A stretch of DNA of 64,000 nt. It comes from Hydractinia symbiolongicarpus (taxonomy: Eukaryota; Cnidaria; Hydrozoa; Anthoathecata; Hydractiniidae). This document shows positions 36,561-61,172 of this stretch, in pieces. The stretch lies in contig NC_079882.1 in assembly GCF_029227915.1 (NCBI RefSeq), positions 19,783,001-19,847,000 of the forward strand. Reading direction: 5' to 3'. The notes under the pieces were generated by a model that had not been told where the DNA came from, made no database searches, and worked only from the letters and a program-made list of their open reading frames with translations. A program made the translations under genes and the position numbers. The stretch's first letter is position 1. Every line of letters begins with the position of its first letter.

Positions 36561-39500
36561 AGTTGAAATTACTATTTTTGTGGTTAAAAAAAAAGAGTAT
36601 CGAAAGCAGTTAGTGTCCATTCACTTAAAATATATAAATTACAATAGCTTTCGTGATTGTTAGTGCTTTTAAACATAGCTTCATGTTACATGTGAGAACG
36701 AAAAGACCGTTATTGTCATGGTCCACACATGATGGTAATAATAGAAATCAATTCAGAACATGTATAAATAAAAGATATACAAAGGTTGCTTATGCAGTCA
36801 CGAGGAATTGTAAAACTCATGTACATGGCAAGTTACATTCAAGAGGCACTGTATGTTAGGCCACCGTCAAAAATATGTTTGGTTATTGTCATTTCTAATT
36901 ACAAAAGTTAGTTGGTCGGTCTGATAAAAGTTTTCCCGAAAAATTACAAAAATACTATATTTCGCAGCAATATTTTGTTATTCATTTCGAGTTTCATTTT
37001 TGTCAGTCAACGTCGTTCCCATGGTTTTTGCTTGTATTGCCGTATAAATGCGAAGCAGGAAATATAACACTGAGTTTTGAAATAACATTTGGACGTAACC
37101 TGTAATTTCGGAGGACCGCTGAGAAGGTAAATGGTGGATTTTGTTGCGTATCGAAGATTGTTCGTGGATTGTTTGGTTTATTTTTTACAAATTTACCGAC
37201 TCCCTGTACGCATGGTCCGATTATGTTTTTTTTGCACAGGTTATGTCGTGGTGACCGGATTATGAACGCTGATATAAATGGCTGGCCAAGGAGGCTGCGA
37301 TTGGAACTTTCTTTAAACTTTTGTGAATTCAACATTGTTTGGAAGATAGAACACCCGTAAAAACTAGACATGGCAAAAGAAAAAAGTCTCGACGTAATTC
37401 TTGTACTACTCTTGTAGTAAATGCATTTCAACATAACATACTTTGAATGAAGTAACTATACTTTTTGCGGAAATTAAGTTTGGTAAAAAGTTATTAAACT
37501 TGCGGATCCCAAAATTTAGTATTTGCCACGAAATTTCGTTTCATTTGAGAACAACAACAACTTTGCCACCAGGGCTATTTGCTTGTCAGAAGTGATGACG
37601 AATGATATAAAAGCGGTTGGCCCGAGTATATTTGTTCTGTAAGTCTTGAATAATATTTGACTGTCATACATAAGCTGGTCATCCCTGATTATGTACGTTC
37701 TATAATAAGTCAGAAATAATATTAGACTGTCGTATATAAACTTGCCTGCCCTGAATATGTTCCTTTTAAAAGTGCCAAATAATATTTTTTGAGCAAAAAG
37801 TCCTGATTATGATACCCTGATTATGTATTTTCTGCCCTGTTCTTAACCGGGGCAAGCTGCCGTACTTAATCAGAGCAGCGTTTATTATCCGGGCAGAACA
37901 GCCTTATTCCCTTTATTTCCCTTTAGAACAAAACAAAACTTTAGTGTAAACACTAAACTAAAAAAAGAAGGCATATAGACAAGTTTCAATGTGACATGTG
38001 TTGTTTATATTTCCCAGACCTCTTACAAAAATCGACAGGCAAAAAAATGAAGGCAGGAAACTGTGGTCAGCTCATTCAAAAAATTATTATTGAGGTGGCA
38101 ACTTTTAGTCCTAAAATTAAAATATAGTTTCATGTGGTTTAGATTTAGAACATATATATAAATATGGTGAAAAGATGCTACTAGCTGCAATAGTTTTTAA
38201 CTATTATTTGACTCTCTTCAGCTAAAGTCTGCATTTTATTGCCTTGTAGATTTTCCAGAGTTTTTCCGTATATGCACTAAATTCCTATGTAAACGTAAAA
38301 CATTAAGAACTTTTCTAATTTCTTTTTATTTAAAAAAAATATTTTCACTGGAAAAAATAAAAGTTTCAAAAAACACAAATACTAAGCCAGTACCGTGAAA
38401 CTTTAAAAATTCTTTCTTGGAATGCTTTTACTGAACCCCTCTTTCACTTTCGTATTTACTTCTCTACCATCTTTACCAAGCCAAGTGCTGAACGCATCCA
38501 TTGAAAACTTATCAATCCAAATTGGCTATCATAACATATCCATCGTGATTAATGTGAAGTGCGGGCTGTAACCCAACCTCGTCTCCAGAACTATTTGCTT
38601 CCCATAGTGTTCTGATAAGTTTTGGTGTATCAAACCGATATGACGTATTTGATAAAATGAGTCAGTCAGTAGATAAGAAGGGCAAATGCATAGAAAGATG
38701 GTTCACAAAGTTTCTTATGTAAGGTCACACAACGGCTAATTGTTTTTTGAAAAACAGACTCTTTTTAAAAATGCACGTCTCTATAACGCCAGAAAAATGC
38801 TTTCCGAGTCCATGTTTACATTATTTTATTCAAAATTGTCATCATGTATATCCGGATTACAAAAGGACTATAAAAAACATGGAGCATTACTCAGAGGTGA
38901 TTTATTAAAAATTGTTTTTTTTATTTATTTTACCCTGAATTTAACTTTGTGCTTGTTAAAACGCAAGGATTGCATAATATAAAAACTTCCATGTTTAGTT
39001 CATTAGTACGCAAATTTTGAACAAGAAAAATTCAGGGTAAGATTTCAATTTTAGAATTCTGCAGAATGGAGATTTTCATGTCACTTTTTACACCACACCG
39101 CCGTCTAAACCTTTTAGATTGGTCAAGCTTTAGTTTACAGTATGAATGACGAGTCACCGGAAGAAGAGTTGTTTTGATGTTTGAATGGATTTGAAACGTG
39201 AACTAGCCTGTACAACAAAGTCAAATTTCTATTATTTTCAGTAAAAACGGGTTAGGTTAGCTAGGTTGGCTAGACCAATCAATGTTCTTCTCTTACTTCA
39301 CAATGCGCCATAGTGCAAGGCCTTTTTTCGACTTCTCATAAAGTACAGCACGGCATTTAAAATGTATACGCGGCTAAAGGCTTAACTAACATGGCGGAAT
39401 CAGAGCCACGTCGTTGAAGACAACCCAGCAAAAGTTGCAAATTATTATCTGCGCCCTAATTGACTCCTTATCCTTTAAGTTAATAATGGAATGAGATGTT

Positions 39501-40257
39501 TAGGTAGAGTGATATATGCACTTGTTTGTGGAAAGATGTTAGGTAGCTAGCTAGCTATAGTTGGTTAGCTAGCTAGCTAGACTCCTTTCCGTGTTTTTTT
39601 TTGTTATTGTTTTTTTGTTGATGAGAACGATGGACATGGGCCCGCTTCTTGGTAGGTAGAAAATATAAATAACAGAATACTGTAATCAATGAAATTCATT
39701 CAAATTCATTTTGGATCTTGTGCTTTTAATAGATCCATGAATTTTATTAATAGCTATTTTACCCTAAATAAATATCTGCAAATTTTCGTAAAAACTTTTG
39801 TTTACAAAAATAACTCATCTATTACATTAGCTAGATTAATTTCAGCATTGAAAAATGTCTTTTTTGTTTTTAATGCTCTTCTCTTGAGATTACTGAGTAG
39901 TGTTAAATTTCTATCAAATTGGAAATTATAATAGCTTAGATAAAGAAAAATGTGCAGCCGGCTGCTGCGCATGACTTTTGTTAATGTTCCTAAGGAGTGC
40001 CTTTCTAAAATTGTGTCATTTTTTTGTGTTTTTTTGGAAGAAATTCAGTTAAACAAAAAAACTTGGACTTGGTATAACTTATTTTTGGAAAGAAAAGGGA
40101 ATAGCAAAGAGCCTCTATGTTATGGTTGATCAGATTTTTTGTCAATTTTTTTTAATTGGTTACTATGCAGATCTGTATTTTTGTATTATGTCTACTATGT
40201 TTCTAGAATGCTGTTTTTTTTAGCCCAGCAAAATTGTTTTAGTCTTGCCCAAAGTCA
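36561..40257. other. Gene-poor intergenic DNA with diffuse repeats
   Basis: No supportable gene. Degenerate copies of a block containing CTGATTATGTANNTTCTNTAA and AATAATATTTGACTGTC-like sequence recur between about 37620 and 37840. AGCTAGCTAG runs occur near 39540-39585. A minus-strand frame at 37003-37434 is long (143 codons) but has no recognisable domain and no splice context. Confidence 0.45.
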
Positions 40258-40259
40258 TA

Positions 40260-41405
40260 CAGTACAGTCCAGATGTAAGCGTACGCGTACGCTCAAGTTT
40301 CACACCTTTTTCTCGGAGGCGGTAGTTGTTTGTCTTTTATTCTTATTAATTATCTTGCGAGTCTTGTAAGTCATTAACTTGCGCGTAATAAACAAAAGAT
40401 TATTGAAGAAAAAATAGCTTATTATAACTGCGCATAACTATTGTTAAATAGTGTTAACATAACTATTCCCAATAGCATAATTGCAAATGTTATTAACTCC
40501 ATCAATGTGACACGAAGGGCCATTGTTTAATAGTTTTATTAAATAAAAGTTTTGCATGAAAACTAAATAAACTAGCAGGAAGGCATTGTTGGTTGCGCGG
40601 GTTAAATAAAGCTTTTAAGCGATAGAAATTATTATATTTTAACAAAGATTGAAACTTTAATTTTGATAGAAAAACTTTTTTAGATCGCGTTTTAGAAGTT
40701 TAAGAACAAAAAACGGTAATAGAAATGTTTTTTTAAGATCACATTTTAAAAGTTTAAAATTGAATAGCGGCGATACAAATGCTCTTTTAGATCGCATATT
40801 TCAAAAGTTTAAAAACGAAAAACGGCAATAGAAATGTTTTTTTAGATTGCATTTTAAAAGTTTATAAACAAAAAGCGGCAATAGAAATTTTTTTAAATAT
40901 AGAAATGCTCTTTTAAGATCGCATTTTAAAAGTTTAAAAACGAAAAACGACGATAGAAATGTTTTTTAAGATCACATTTAAAAGATCACATTTAAAAGTT
41001 TATAAACGAAAGCAGCATTTAATAGTTGTGAACAATGCTTCTCATATGTTTCTTAAATTAAACGCGCTGAAATCTTTTTAAGTAATTAAATCAACAATAC
41101 ATTCTCGCAAATCAATACATTCTCGCGCAATGTATTATAAAACTTTGCGAAAGATTTTTATTATTTAATTACTTCACGCTTATATTTAAGGGAATAGCTT
41201 ATCAATACATTTCCACAATGCATCTCGCTATTAGAAGAAATATAATTGCTCCGATATTTCTTTGTGAGCGCATTGTTTTTAACACGCAAATATAAACTCG
41301 CAAAATCCTTAGGGATTTAATTATAACAAAAGACAAACACTGCCGTCCTCCACGCAAAGGTGTGATATTAGTGTGTACGCGGTAGATTAAATTCAGACTA
41401 TACTG
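40260..41405. mobile_element. TA-flanked element with long terminal inverted repeats
   Basis: The left end CAGTACAGTC (40260) and the right end GACTATACTG (ending 41405) are inverted copies, each bordered by TA (40258-40259, 41406-41407). Similarity continues inward for about 130-150 bp on each side. Examples are GTACGCG near both ends, CACACCTTT at about 40301 against AAAGGTGTG at about 41357, and GTTTGTCTTTT at about 40328 against AAAAGACAAAC at about 41329. The TA duplication and CAGT terminus fit a Tc1/mariner-type non-autonomous element. There is no transposase; the core is filled by a 54-bp tandem array. Confidence 0.75.
40683..41005. repeat. 54-bp tandem array inside the TA-flanked element
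   Basis: Units starting GATCGCATTTTAAAAGTTTA and running through AAACGAAAAACGGCAATAGAAATG begin at 40683, 40737, 40790, 40845, 40917 and 40970, with a partial unit at 40984. Spacing is 53-55 bp except for one unit lengthened to 72 bp. The array lies wholly between the terminal inverted repeats and so probably expanded within the transposon. Confidence 0.8.
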
Positions 41406-41407
41406 TA

Positions 41408-43733
41408 CATACAGGAAATTAATTTAGAACAGGGTACAGTACCGCTTAAATCTTACTTTAGGCGAGTTATACGATGTCGTATAACGATCTCATGTCTACA
41501 TAAAGAACCTTTGCATATCTTTTATTTGCATTATGAACTTAATTGCTTATAATTGTTATCATTGTGCGTGAGTCATAACAATAAGATTTAAAGAATCCTT
41601 TTGTTCTTACATGTAACATGCATGCTATTGTTTAAAAGTGTTAACAATCACGGAAGCTATTAAAAGGTATTTTTTTAAAAATGAATTAACACTCGTAAAG
41701 CTTTAAAGATTTTGTATTTAATGTAAAATTATGTTTAAGCGAAATATGTAAAATCAAAGTGATCACACTAAAACTTTTTATAATAATAGCTTTGTATCTT
41801 GAGCATTGCTACCTGTTTTTTTATTTCTATTTTGAGAACACTCTTTCGATACTCGCGTGCCTTGATTTTTAAAAACAGTTTGTTACTGGCTTTTTATGTT
41901 TCGAGATGAATTCATTAGGTTGTGGCTTCATTAGGTTGTATAACGCAGAAGTCGCCGGTGGCATGCTTCAAAAATGTTTGACAATAGCAAAGTTTAACAT
42001 GAAGCAAACTGTACAGGAGACTCAATTGTTAGAGTCTTCGCAGAACATCTCTTCTCACAAAACCGAGGAAAGGGCTGACTTATTGGCTGCTGTATCGTGT
42101 GGGAGACAGAACTTCTTGACTTAATTCGATATTCAATTTTTCCGATTATTATTACTAAACAATTTTTAAACTTTATTCAACATATATTTTTCTTTGGCAT
42201 TACATCACAAGAACATTCGTCCGAAAGCTGTATTAAGGTACAGGACCTCTCCCATGTTCTGGTTATATTTAACTTGCATGGGTGCGCACTCTCCTCGCAG
42301 TATTTTCTGCGATGATGAAGGTCTCAGTGTAATGCACCAGCCGAGCATAAGAGTATCAGCATGAAGGAAAGGGGCCGACTTTAATGTTCTTTATACCTTA
42401 CGTTCTTCATAATAACACCGACCGTTTTTGATCGTGGCATTCATTCAAATTTTACAATAAAATTATGTGGCAATTTTTTTGCTAACGCAACTACGGTATC
42501 GTCGTATTTTTAATTTGTCACACTCACAACTAAAACTCATGGTAAGGCCTGCCCATGTTAAATCGCCGCCAAGGGGAATCGAACCCCCTCTCCCGCACAA
42601 AGTGCGAGAGTTATAACCGCTAAACTACGGTGCCACAAAGGAATACCCATATAGTTAATAGTTTTGGTGTCAACTTTTTTTAACTGGCTGTAGTTGCTGA
42701 AGAAGATTGTTTCAGTTTTGTCCGTATTATTAGTCATTTTGTTATTATTCAGCCAGAGGTCGACTTGTGAAAGCTCGACCTACAAGACAAGGGTATCCAA
42801 GTTTTTATGGGATGAAATAATTATCATCTGCATATAGGTGGTAGTTTGAATTGATGACAGATTTTAAGCTTTAAACTTACATACCCTGTATAACAAATTC
42901 CTATTGTTTTTTTCCCTTGAATGCTAAACTAAAAATTGCGGCCTTGTGAAATTTTGTTAGTAATATTCACTGCTGTCTTGAACAGGAGTATAAATGACTT
43001 GTCACACAGAATTTTGTATGCTATATATAACTCTCTTGGCACACCAATACAATTGTTTTAACAAGCAATTGTAGTTACCTATAACTTCTAATATGTGTCC
43101 GAAGAATACAAAACATTCTCATGTATGTCAACACATTGAGTGTGTGACTTTTACAGAAAAATGTCAAGGCATCAGAATTGCCGAACTCGAAAACCAAAAC
43201 TACCTTAGAAGTTTATTTATTTTTAATTTATTATAGTTTTCACATTCTTTAAAGCAGGTATAATTTTGATGCCAATCAAGGACAATGTTGAGTGACTGAT
43301 CAAATATTCTTCTTTTGTTTGCATATTTTTAAGGGTGTAATTAAAAGGAACACCAAAACACTTGTATTAATATTACTTGTATTGATATTATTTTCTTTCT
43401 AAGAAAGATCATCAAGACAAGAGTATAGTTTATGTAAAAACTTAAAATTCAGCTTTGAATTTAAAACAAGTTGTACCTGTTTTACAAGGAGTATCTTTAT
43501 CATTTGTCAAGGATCATTATCATTTGTTAAGGATCCTTATTGTTGGAATATTTCTAATTTTTCACCCTTTTCGTACCACACTTTATGGCATGCCAAAAGC
43601 AATAGTGGCATGTACAGAGGCGTGTACATGCCATCCCTGCTCAAGCCGGCTTGTGTAAAGGTGCATTATGCCTCTTTCCCAATCACAATACAGTTCTTTG
43701 TTGTATATTTTGTACACCCTTACTGTATAGAGA
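41408..43733. other. Upstream region of SEC31, no gene seen
   Basis: Apart from the tRNA-like head at 42564-42636 nothing definable is present. The frame at 41906-42124 has no known features. A pyrimidine-containing tract ending in TACTGTATAG at 43730 lies three bases before the SEC31 ATG and looks like a splice acceptor. Confidence 0.5.
42564..42636 (-). mobile_element. tRNA-like SINE head or tRNA pseudogene
   Basis: Read on the minus strand it shows box A CGTAGTTTAGCGGTTATAAC and a T-arm GGGGTTCGATTCCCC, the same two blocks as in the SINE at 36005. The 5' end G-TGGCACC matches the GTGGTGCC of that SINE. The acceptor stem pairs at about five of seven positions. The anticodon arm forms an over-long stem with a loop lacking U33, so a working tRNA is unlikely. 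The sequence beyond the head does not resemble the body of the first SINE. Confidence 0.65.
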
Positions 43734-53922
<10,189 letters not shown>

Positions 53923-54476
53923 TTCTTCGTAAAGAAGTCTTTGGTGCCAGCAGCGGTGCGTGTGTAGCTACGTACGTTTTAACATATTGTGACAGCGTGG
54001 GGTGATTGTTTAATTTTTATTCGGACGAAAAGAAATGACAGAGTAATAGTTTATTTGTATTTATAAAATTTTGAATTAATCAAATTTTCAATAACGCGAA
54101 CTGGCGGAATTATATTCTTAACCGGTCGTTGTATTTCATCTTTGTTTTAAATCCCTTCTAGATACTAGTTTATTAGTAGTTTGGGTGCAAGGTTGTTAGA
54201 TGCCGCTGTGATTTAATGAATATGCGTAATGGTCTGTGATTCTCCACTGGGTTCATGTGAGATTAGCTTGCAAGCTGCTTTATATTTGCGCATAATTAAT
54301 CATGCAGAATATCTGATATTTTCTATGCTTTGTGATTAGCTCGACGATACGTATAATTTGTTACTAACAAAAAGAGTAGAAAAAATCTCTGCCTTCACGA
54401 AACAGAAAAACATTTTTTACAAAGAGAACTTTTATAAGACGATATCAAAACATGCAGTGAACGCTTTTCGAGAAAT
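53923..54476. other. Intergenic: SEC31 3' flank and upstream region of the secreted-protein gene
   Basis: Only 554 bp separate the SEC31 stop from the next start codon in the same direction. No canonical AATAAA was seen after SEC31. No splice acceptor is obvious before 54477, in contrast to the neighbouring genes. The promoter of the downstream gene must lie here. Confidence 0.45.
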
Positions 54477-57400
54477 ATGAAGTTGGAAGTTCTAATTTGC
54501 GTAACTGCGTTGGCCTGTGTGTTTGCAGAAGCACCTTTAGAAGCAAAAAAAAACTCGTATGGCATTGAACTTAAAACGACTTTGTTAGGAACAGAATTAA
54601 ATTATTTAAACCCAGAAATCGATGTCAAAGGTAAAGTGGTGAAAGACTTGAAAGTAGACAGTGATGACGCTAAATTGGTTCTAGCCATGATCACTCCAAA
54701 ATCAGGTGATGTAATTCTCTTTCATAATAAAATGAGTGTCGAGGGAGATCTACCGAAATATTCGTACAGCGTAAAGAAGAGAAAGCCCGAATACGTAGGA
54801 ATACACGGTACGCACGATGGGAAATCACGTGACACAATAAGTGCACCAAGTAAGCTTGCAAAAAGCGTTTCTCCCCCCGAACCTCCACCCGACCCTGATG
54901 TGCCGATCGAATTGGGTGTAAAAAAGCCAGAAGATGAAAATTCTGAAGCATCTGGCTTAAGCGAGGAGAAAAACATGAATAAAATGGAAAATTATAAGGC
55001 TGAAGATCCACCTCCATCTGATCCCGATATTCCGATTGAACTGGGTTCAGCCATTAAAGAGAGTGACGACAAAGATGATTTGGATAATGAAACAACGGAA
55101 GGAGAAGACAAAGTGACATATCTACCGATACGCACACCTAGTCAATTTGTCATGATGGATGATGACAATGAGAACGGACAGGGTGAAGATGAGAACGCGG
55201 AGCAGAATACACAACATGTTGTTAAACGTGATATCACCGCGAAAACCAGTGGGGACGGTACCGGTTACAGGTCCAATTTTTCGACGACGATAGCTCATAA
55301 CACTGATGGTGACTTTGACGGAGAGTTACTGAGAGATAAAAATGCGAAAAACGTATTCGAATCCGACAATCAAAAAAATATGCCCGGGTTATCTCGCAAA
55401 CGCCGGTCTTTGGCTAGTCCACACAAACAAAAAAACAAGCCGAAACGAGAAAGAAAACATAAAAATAAAAGAAAGGTAAAGAAATTGAAATCAAGAGTGA
55501 GGTGGATGTTGAAGAATGCTTTGATAGACAAGCGCAGCTCGAAACGCAGTGATATAGAAGCTGACAAAGCTCTACTAAAAACAATCGAAAATCTTAACAT
55601 TATGGCAACTAAGCGAGACATAACAACAGAGAAGAAACCAATGAAAAAATACATGAATAATTTGGCGCATGATGTGCGAGGAGTATTGAGCGAGGCAAAA
55701 CTTGCGTTAAAAGACACTGGCAGAGTTATACGCGGCCTTAGAAGAGTAATAAGTGGAACGAGTGTTCTCACCAAGTTCACCAACAACGCTGTAAAATTTG
55801 CTAAATATTTTTCTATGGAACCGAATAATGCTACAATCGATTATTTGGAGGAGAAAGCGATTGTGTCAGTACTGGAAGCACAAAGAGCATCGAATGAAGC
55901 GAGAGAGGCCGCAAGGTTAGCTAAAGCTGCTTATGTTAAAGCGCAAGCTGCTGAAAAACGAATGGAAGTGGCGTCAAAGGGACGAAACCCGAAAAACATG
56001 ATACAGTATTTGAGAACAGTGGGCAAACAGGCAAATAGAGCCTCGAAAGCAGCTAGAATTGCGTCAAAATACAAGAACAAAAGTGAAAAGGATGTAATGA
56101 TCATGGATCAAGAACTAAGGAAGATGGGTTCACAATTGGCTGCGGAAAATAGACTGGACGCAGCTCTAAATAACGTAACAGCGCATAAAAGTTTTGGGGA
56201 AAGAGTCCAAAACTTAAGAAACCAATACGCGTTTAAAAATGAAGGAAACGACGAATCCAATGAAGAAAAAAAATCTTCTAGTGAATCAAAAGTGTCTCCA
56301 GAACCCAAGAAATTGTCTTCCTTATCCCAAATATCACCCGATATACAGTTGCTACTACCCAAGGCTTTCATGGAGAGCGAAAGAAATTTAGAGAACAGAG
56401 GAAAATTTAGTGCTAAAAATGATACTAAACCTAACTATGCTAATTATTTCCAAATGAAACAGAAACAACTAGAAAAACAATTGGGTACTGTTAAAAACTA
56501 TACCTCAGAATCACTAACGTCAGAATCACCTGACAAAAAATCGCCCGCGCCGAACGCCTCCTTACAAAACACAGCCGATATGATTTCGCCTAGCGCGATT
56601 GCAGAATTGAAACCCGAAGTCTCTAAATTCGACGACAGGCAGCCCGATGATGAGCTCGAGTTAGAATACATAGCAAGTTTGAATAAAAAGATTGCACGCA
56701 TCAAACAGCAAGAGGAGGAAGCCACACAAAGATTAAGAGCTGTAGAATTAGCTCGAACGTTTGCAGCAGCTAAAGCACATTCAGCGGAAGATTTGAGCCC
56801 TATTGATGTAAGTGGTATCGTTAGGTCTCACATGGGAGACGTATCACCAAGCAAGGAATCTTTAAAGTGGCGTAAAATAAAATTAGCAGACTTACCAGAA
56901 AGTTTTACGAAGGATATTGCTAGTTTTCAAAGAAGCAAACTATCGCAAGAACCAGCAAAGAAAGCACCATCTTTAATGACATCCGCAATTCCTGACAAAT
57001 ACGCTTCGCTGAAGTCAAAAGTCACGACGCACGAAACTGCTACATCGCATACGTCATTTGTTACAAAAAAAGGTTTGGTCCATGGTAAGAAGAAATCAAA
57101 TGCTCATATATTTCCTGGAGAGTATACAGGATTTAAAAAACAAGATATCGCTGGTCCGCCCATAAACAGGATCGAAAAAGCAAGGGTATACGAAGACCGA
57201 CGTCATTCTCTTTTAACTACAAAAAGCGATATTTCTTCACCTAGAAATGCCGTGGTCACACCTAAAACAGAAGATTCATCTCCCATAACAGCTGTAAGAA
57301 GCAACGTACCTTACAGATCAGGAGAAATCTCTTCTAAAAATGAAATCATAACAGATGTTTTATCCTCTCCAAAATCTCACGTTATTTTATCAAATTCAAT

Positions 57401-57935
57401 TGCAAAGAGTAATATTGCATCTAATAAAGCAAGTAAAAACAGATACAGTGAAATTGAGGATGCTTTATCCGAAGATGAAAACACTGTTGTAGCGGAAGAT
57501 AACGATGCTACACGAAAACGCGGAAAAATTGAAAGCGAACAAAAATTAGCGACACATTTAGGCGATGGAGATTCAGATCAAGGTTCGATTGATGAGTCAG
57601 AGTCTGGGAACGAATCAGGGGATTATGATGACGAGGCGGTAAAAATGGATGTGCACGCCTCTAGAAAATCAAACTTTGCTGTTGTGAAGAAAATTGACAA
57701 GGGAGCTGTATCAGTTACCGTAGCTGTTCATCACAACAAGCGCAGTAATTCACGGCGTGGAAAGAAATTGGAAGATTTTATCGATCCGTTCGGGTTTAAT
57801 CGGGTTCAACACACCAACGAAGGTAGCATAACATCTAGGAAATACATTCCGAAACCTTCGGATTATGACAAAAACGAGTACAGACTTTCCTATAATTCAA
57901 AACCACTATTGTTTGGTGAAAATACCAAAATATAA
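54477..57935 (+). CDS. Large secreted, cysteine-free, low-complexity protein, function unknown
   Basis: Intronless frame of 1152 aa. I do not recognise it. Residues 1-18 form a clear signal peptide (KLEVLICVTALACVFAEA). The mature chain contains no cysteine and almost no tryptophan. A possibly folded N-terminal part (about 20-115) is followed by two Pro/Asp repeats, PPPDPDVPIELG (about 136) and PPPSDPDIPIELG (about 177). An acidic stretch and a very basic one (about 305-345) follow. Many dibasic sites are present, including furin-like SRKRRS near 305 and KR-DIT at about 251 and 379. An Ala-rich helical segment (about 455-545), a probable coiled coil (about 725-770), repeated Ser-Pro motifs and an acidic then basic tail complete it. 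It could be a proprotein, matrix or capsule component. It converges on HIF1AN; AATAAA lies at 58337. Confidence 0.85.
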   Translation: MKLEVLICVTALACVFAEAPLEAKKNSYGIELKTTLLGTELNYLNPEIDVKGKVVKDLKVDSDDAKLVLAMITPKSGDVILFHNKMSVEGDLPKYSYSVKKRKPEYVGIHGTHDGKSRDTISAPSKLAKSVSPPEPPPDPDVPIELGVKKPEDENSEASGLSEEKNMNKMENYKAEDPPPSDPDIPIELGSAIKESDDKDDLDNETTEGEDKVTYLPIRTPSQFVMMDDDNENGQGEDENAEQNTQHVVKRDITAKTSGDGTGYRSNFSTTIAHNTDGDFDGELLRDKNAKNVFESDNQKNMPGLSRKRRSLASPHKQKNKPKRERKHKNKRKVKKLKSRVRWMLKNALIDKRSSKRSDIEADKALLKTIENLNIMATKRDITTEKKPMKKYMNNLAHDVRGVLSEAKLALKDTGRVIRGLRRVISGTSVLTKFTNNAVKFAKYFSMEPNNATIDYLEEKAIVSVLEAQRASNEAREAARLAKAAYVKAQAAEKRMEVASKGRNPKNMIQYLRTVGKQANRASKAARIASKYKNKSEKDVMIMDQELRKMGSQLAAENRLDAALNNVTAHKSFGERVQNLRNQYAFKNEGNDESNEEKKSSSESKVSPEPKKLSSLSQISPDIQLLLPKAFMESERNLENRGKFSAKNDTKPNYANYFQMKQKQLEKQLGTVKNYTSESLTSESPDKKSPAPNASLQNTADMISPSAIAELKPEVSKFDDRQPDDELELEYIASLNKKIARIKQQEEEATQRLRAVELARTFAAAKAHSAEDLSPIDVSGIVRSHMGDVSPSKESLKWRKIKLADLPESFTKDIASFQRSKLSQEPAKKAPSLMTSAIPDKYASLKSKVTTHETATSHTSFVTKKGLVHGKKKSNAHIFPGEYTGFKKQDIAGPPINRIEKARVYEDRRHSLLTTKSDISSPRNAVVTPKTEDSSPITAVRSNVPYRSGEISSKNEIITDVLSSPKSHVILSNSIAKSNIASNKASKNRYSEIEDALSEDENTVVAEDNDATRKRGKIESEQKLATHLGDGDSDQGSIDESESGNESGDYDDEAVKMDVHASRKSNFAVVKKIDKGAVSVTVAVHHNKRSNSRRGKKLEDFIDPFGFNRVQHTNEGSITSRKYIPKPSDYDKNEYRLSYNSKPLLFGENTKI

Positions 57936-58520
57936 ATTTAGTTCTTTTTGTAAAATTGTAAATATGTTGTTATAGTTTCAGGTTTAAGAATGATAAGATA
58001 GTATCTACTTTAGATAGTTTCGAATCGTTAACTACACCAAAAGAATATTGCGCTTTAACAAGCTTGAGGATCAAACATGGCTTCTTTTCTAACATTACGG
58101 AACATGAAGCAGTCAAAAACAAAGTTTTATAATAATATTTCTCGTTTACAAATTATACATTCTAGCTTCGGTTATAAATACATCAGTGCCTTAAAAACAT
58201 GCTAAAAATTTTTAATGAAATAATGAGATTTTCGCGCTTTTTTTAATTTTCACAAAGACCGAAAATCATTTTGTCAGAGTTTTTGACTTCGCGAATTTGC
58301 TATTTTTGATGACGTATTATAACTATCATAGAGACAAATAAAAATTTCGAAACAAGCCCCTTTTTATGGAATCAAATAATTCTTTAAAAAAAATTATGGT
58401 TTTTAATTAAAATTTATTACAGAAAATATCAAATTTAACTAAATCATCAAAATGACTTCTTTCAACTTTGAAGGAGCGTTCAACACTTGCCTAAGTTATA
58501 GCGTTCCACACTAACATCAT
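57936..58520. other. Convergent 3' regions
   Basis: The stop codons of the secreted-protein gene (+) and HIF1AN (-) are 585 bp apart, tail to tail. AATAAA on the plus strand at 58337-58342 and AATAAA on the minus strand at 58418-58413 lie 70 bp apart. Their cleavage sites, about 20 nt beyond each signal, would bring the two 3' UTRs very close or into slight overlap. Confidence 0.55.

Positions 58521-61172
<2,652 letters not shown>

Noticed and set aside
37003-37434. Minus-strand 143-codon frame in the repeat-rich intergenic region
   Set aside because: No domain, no family resemblance and no convincing splice or start context; length alone is weak evidence.
55370-55786. Minus-strand 138-codon hydrophobic frame inside the secreted-protein gene
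   Set aside because: Antisense shadow of a Lys/Arg-rich segment; the complement of basic codons gives Phe/Leu-rich sequence.
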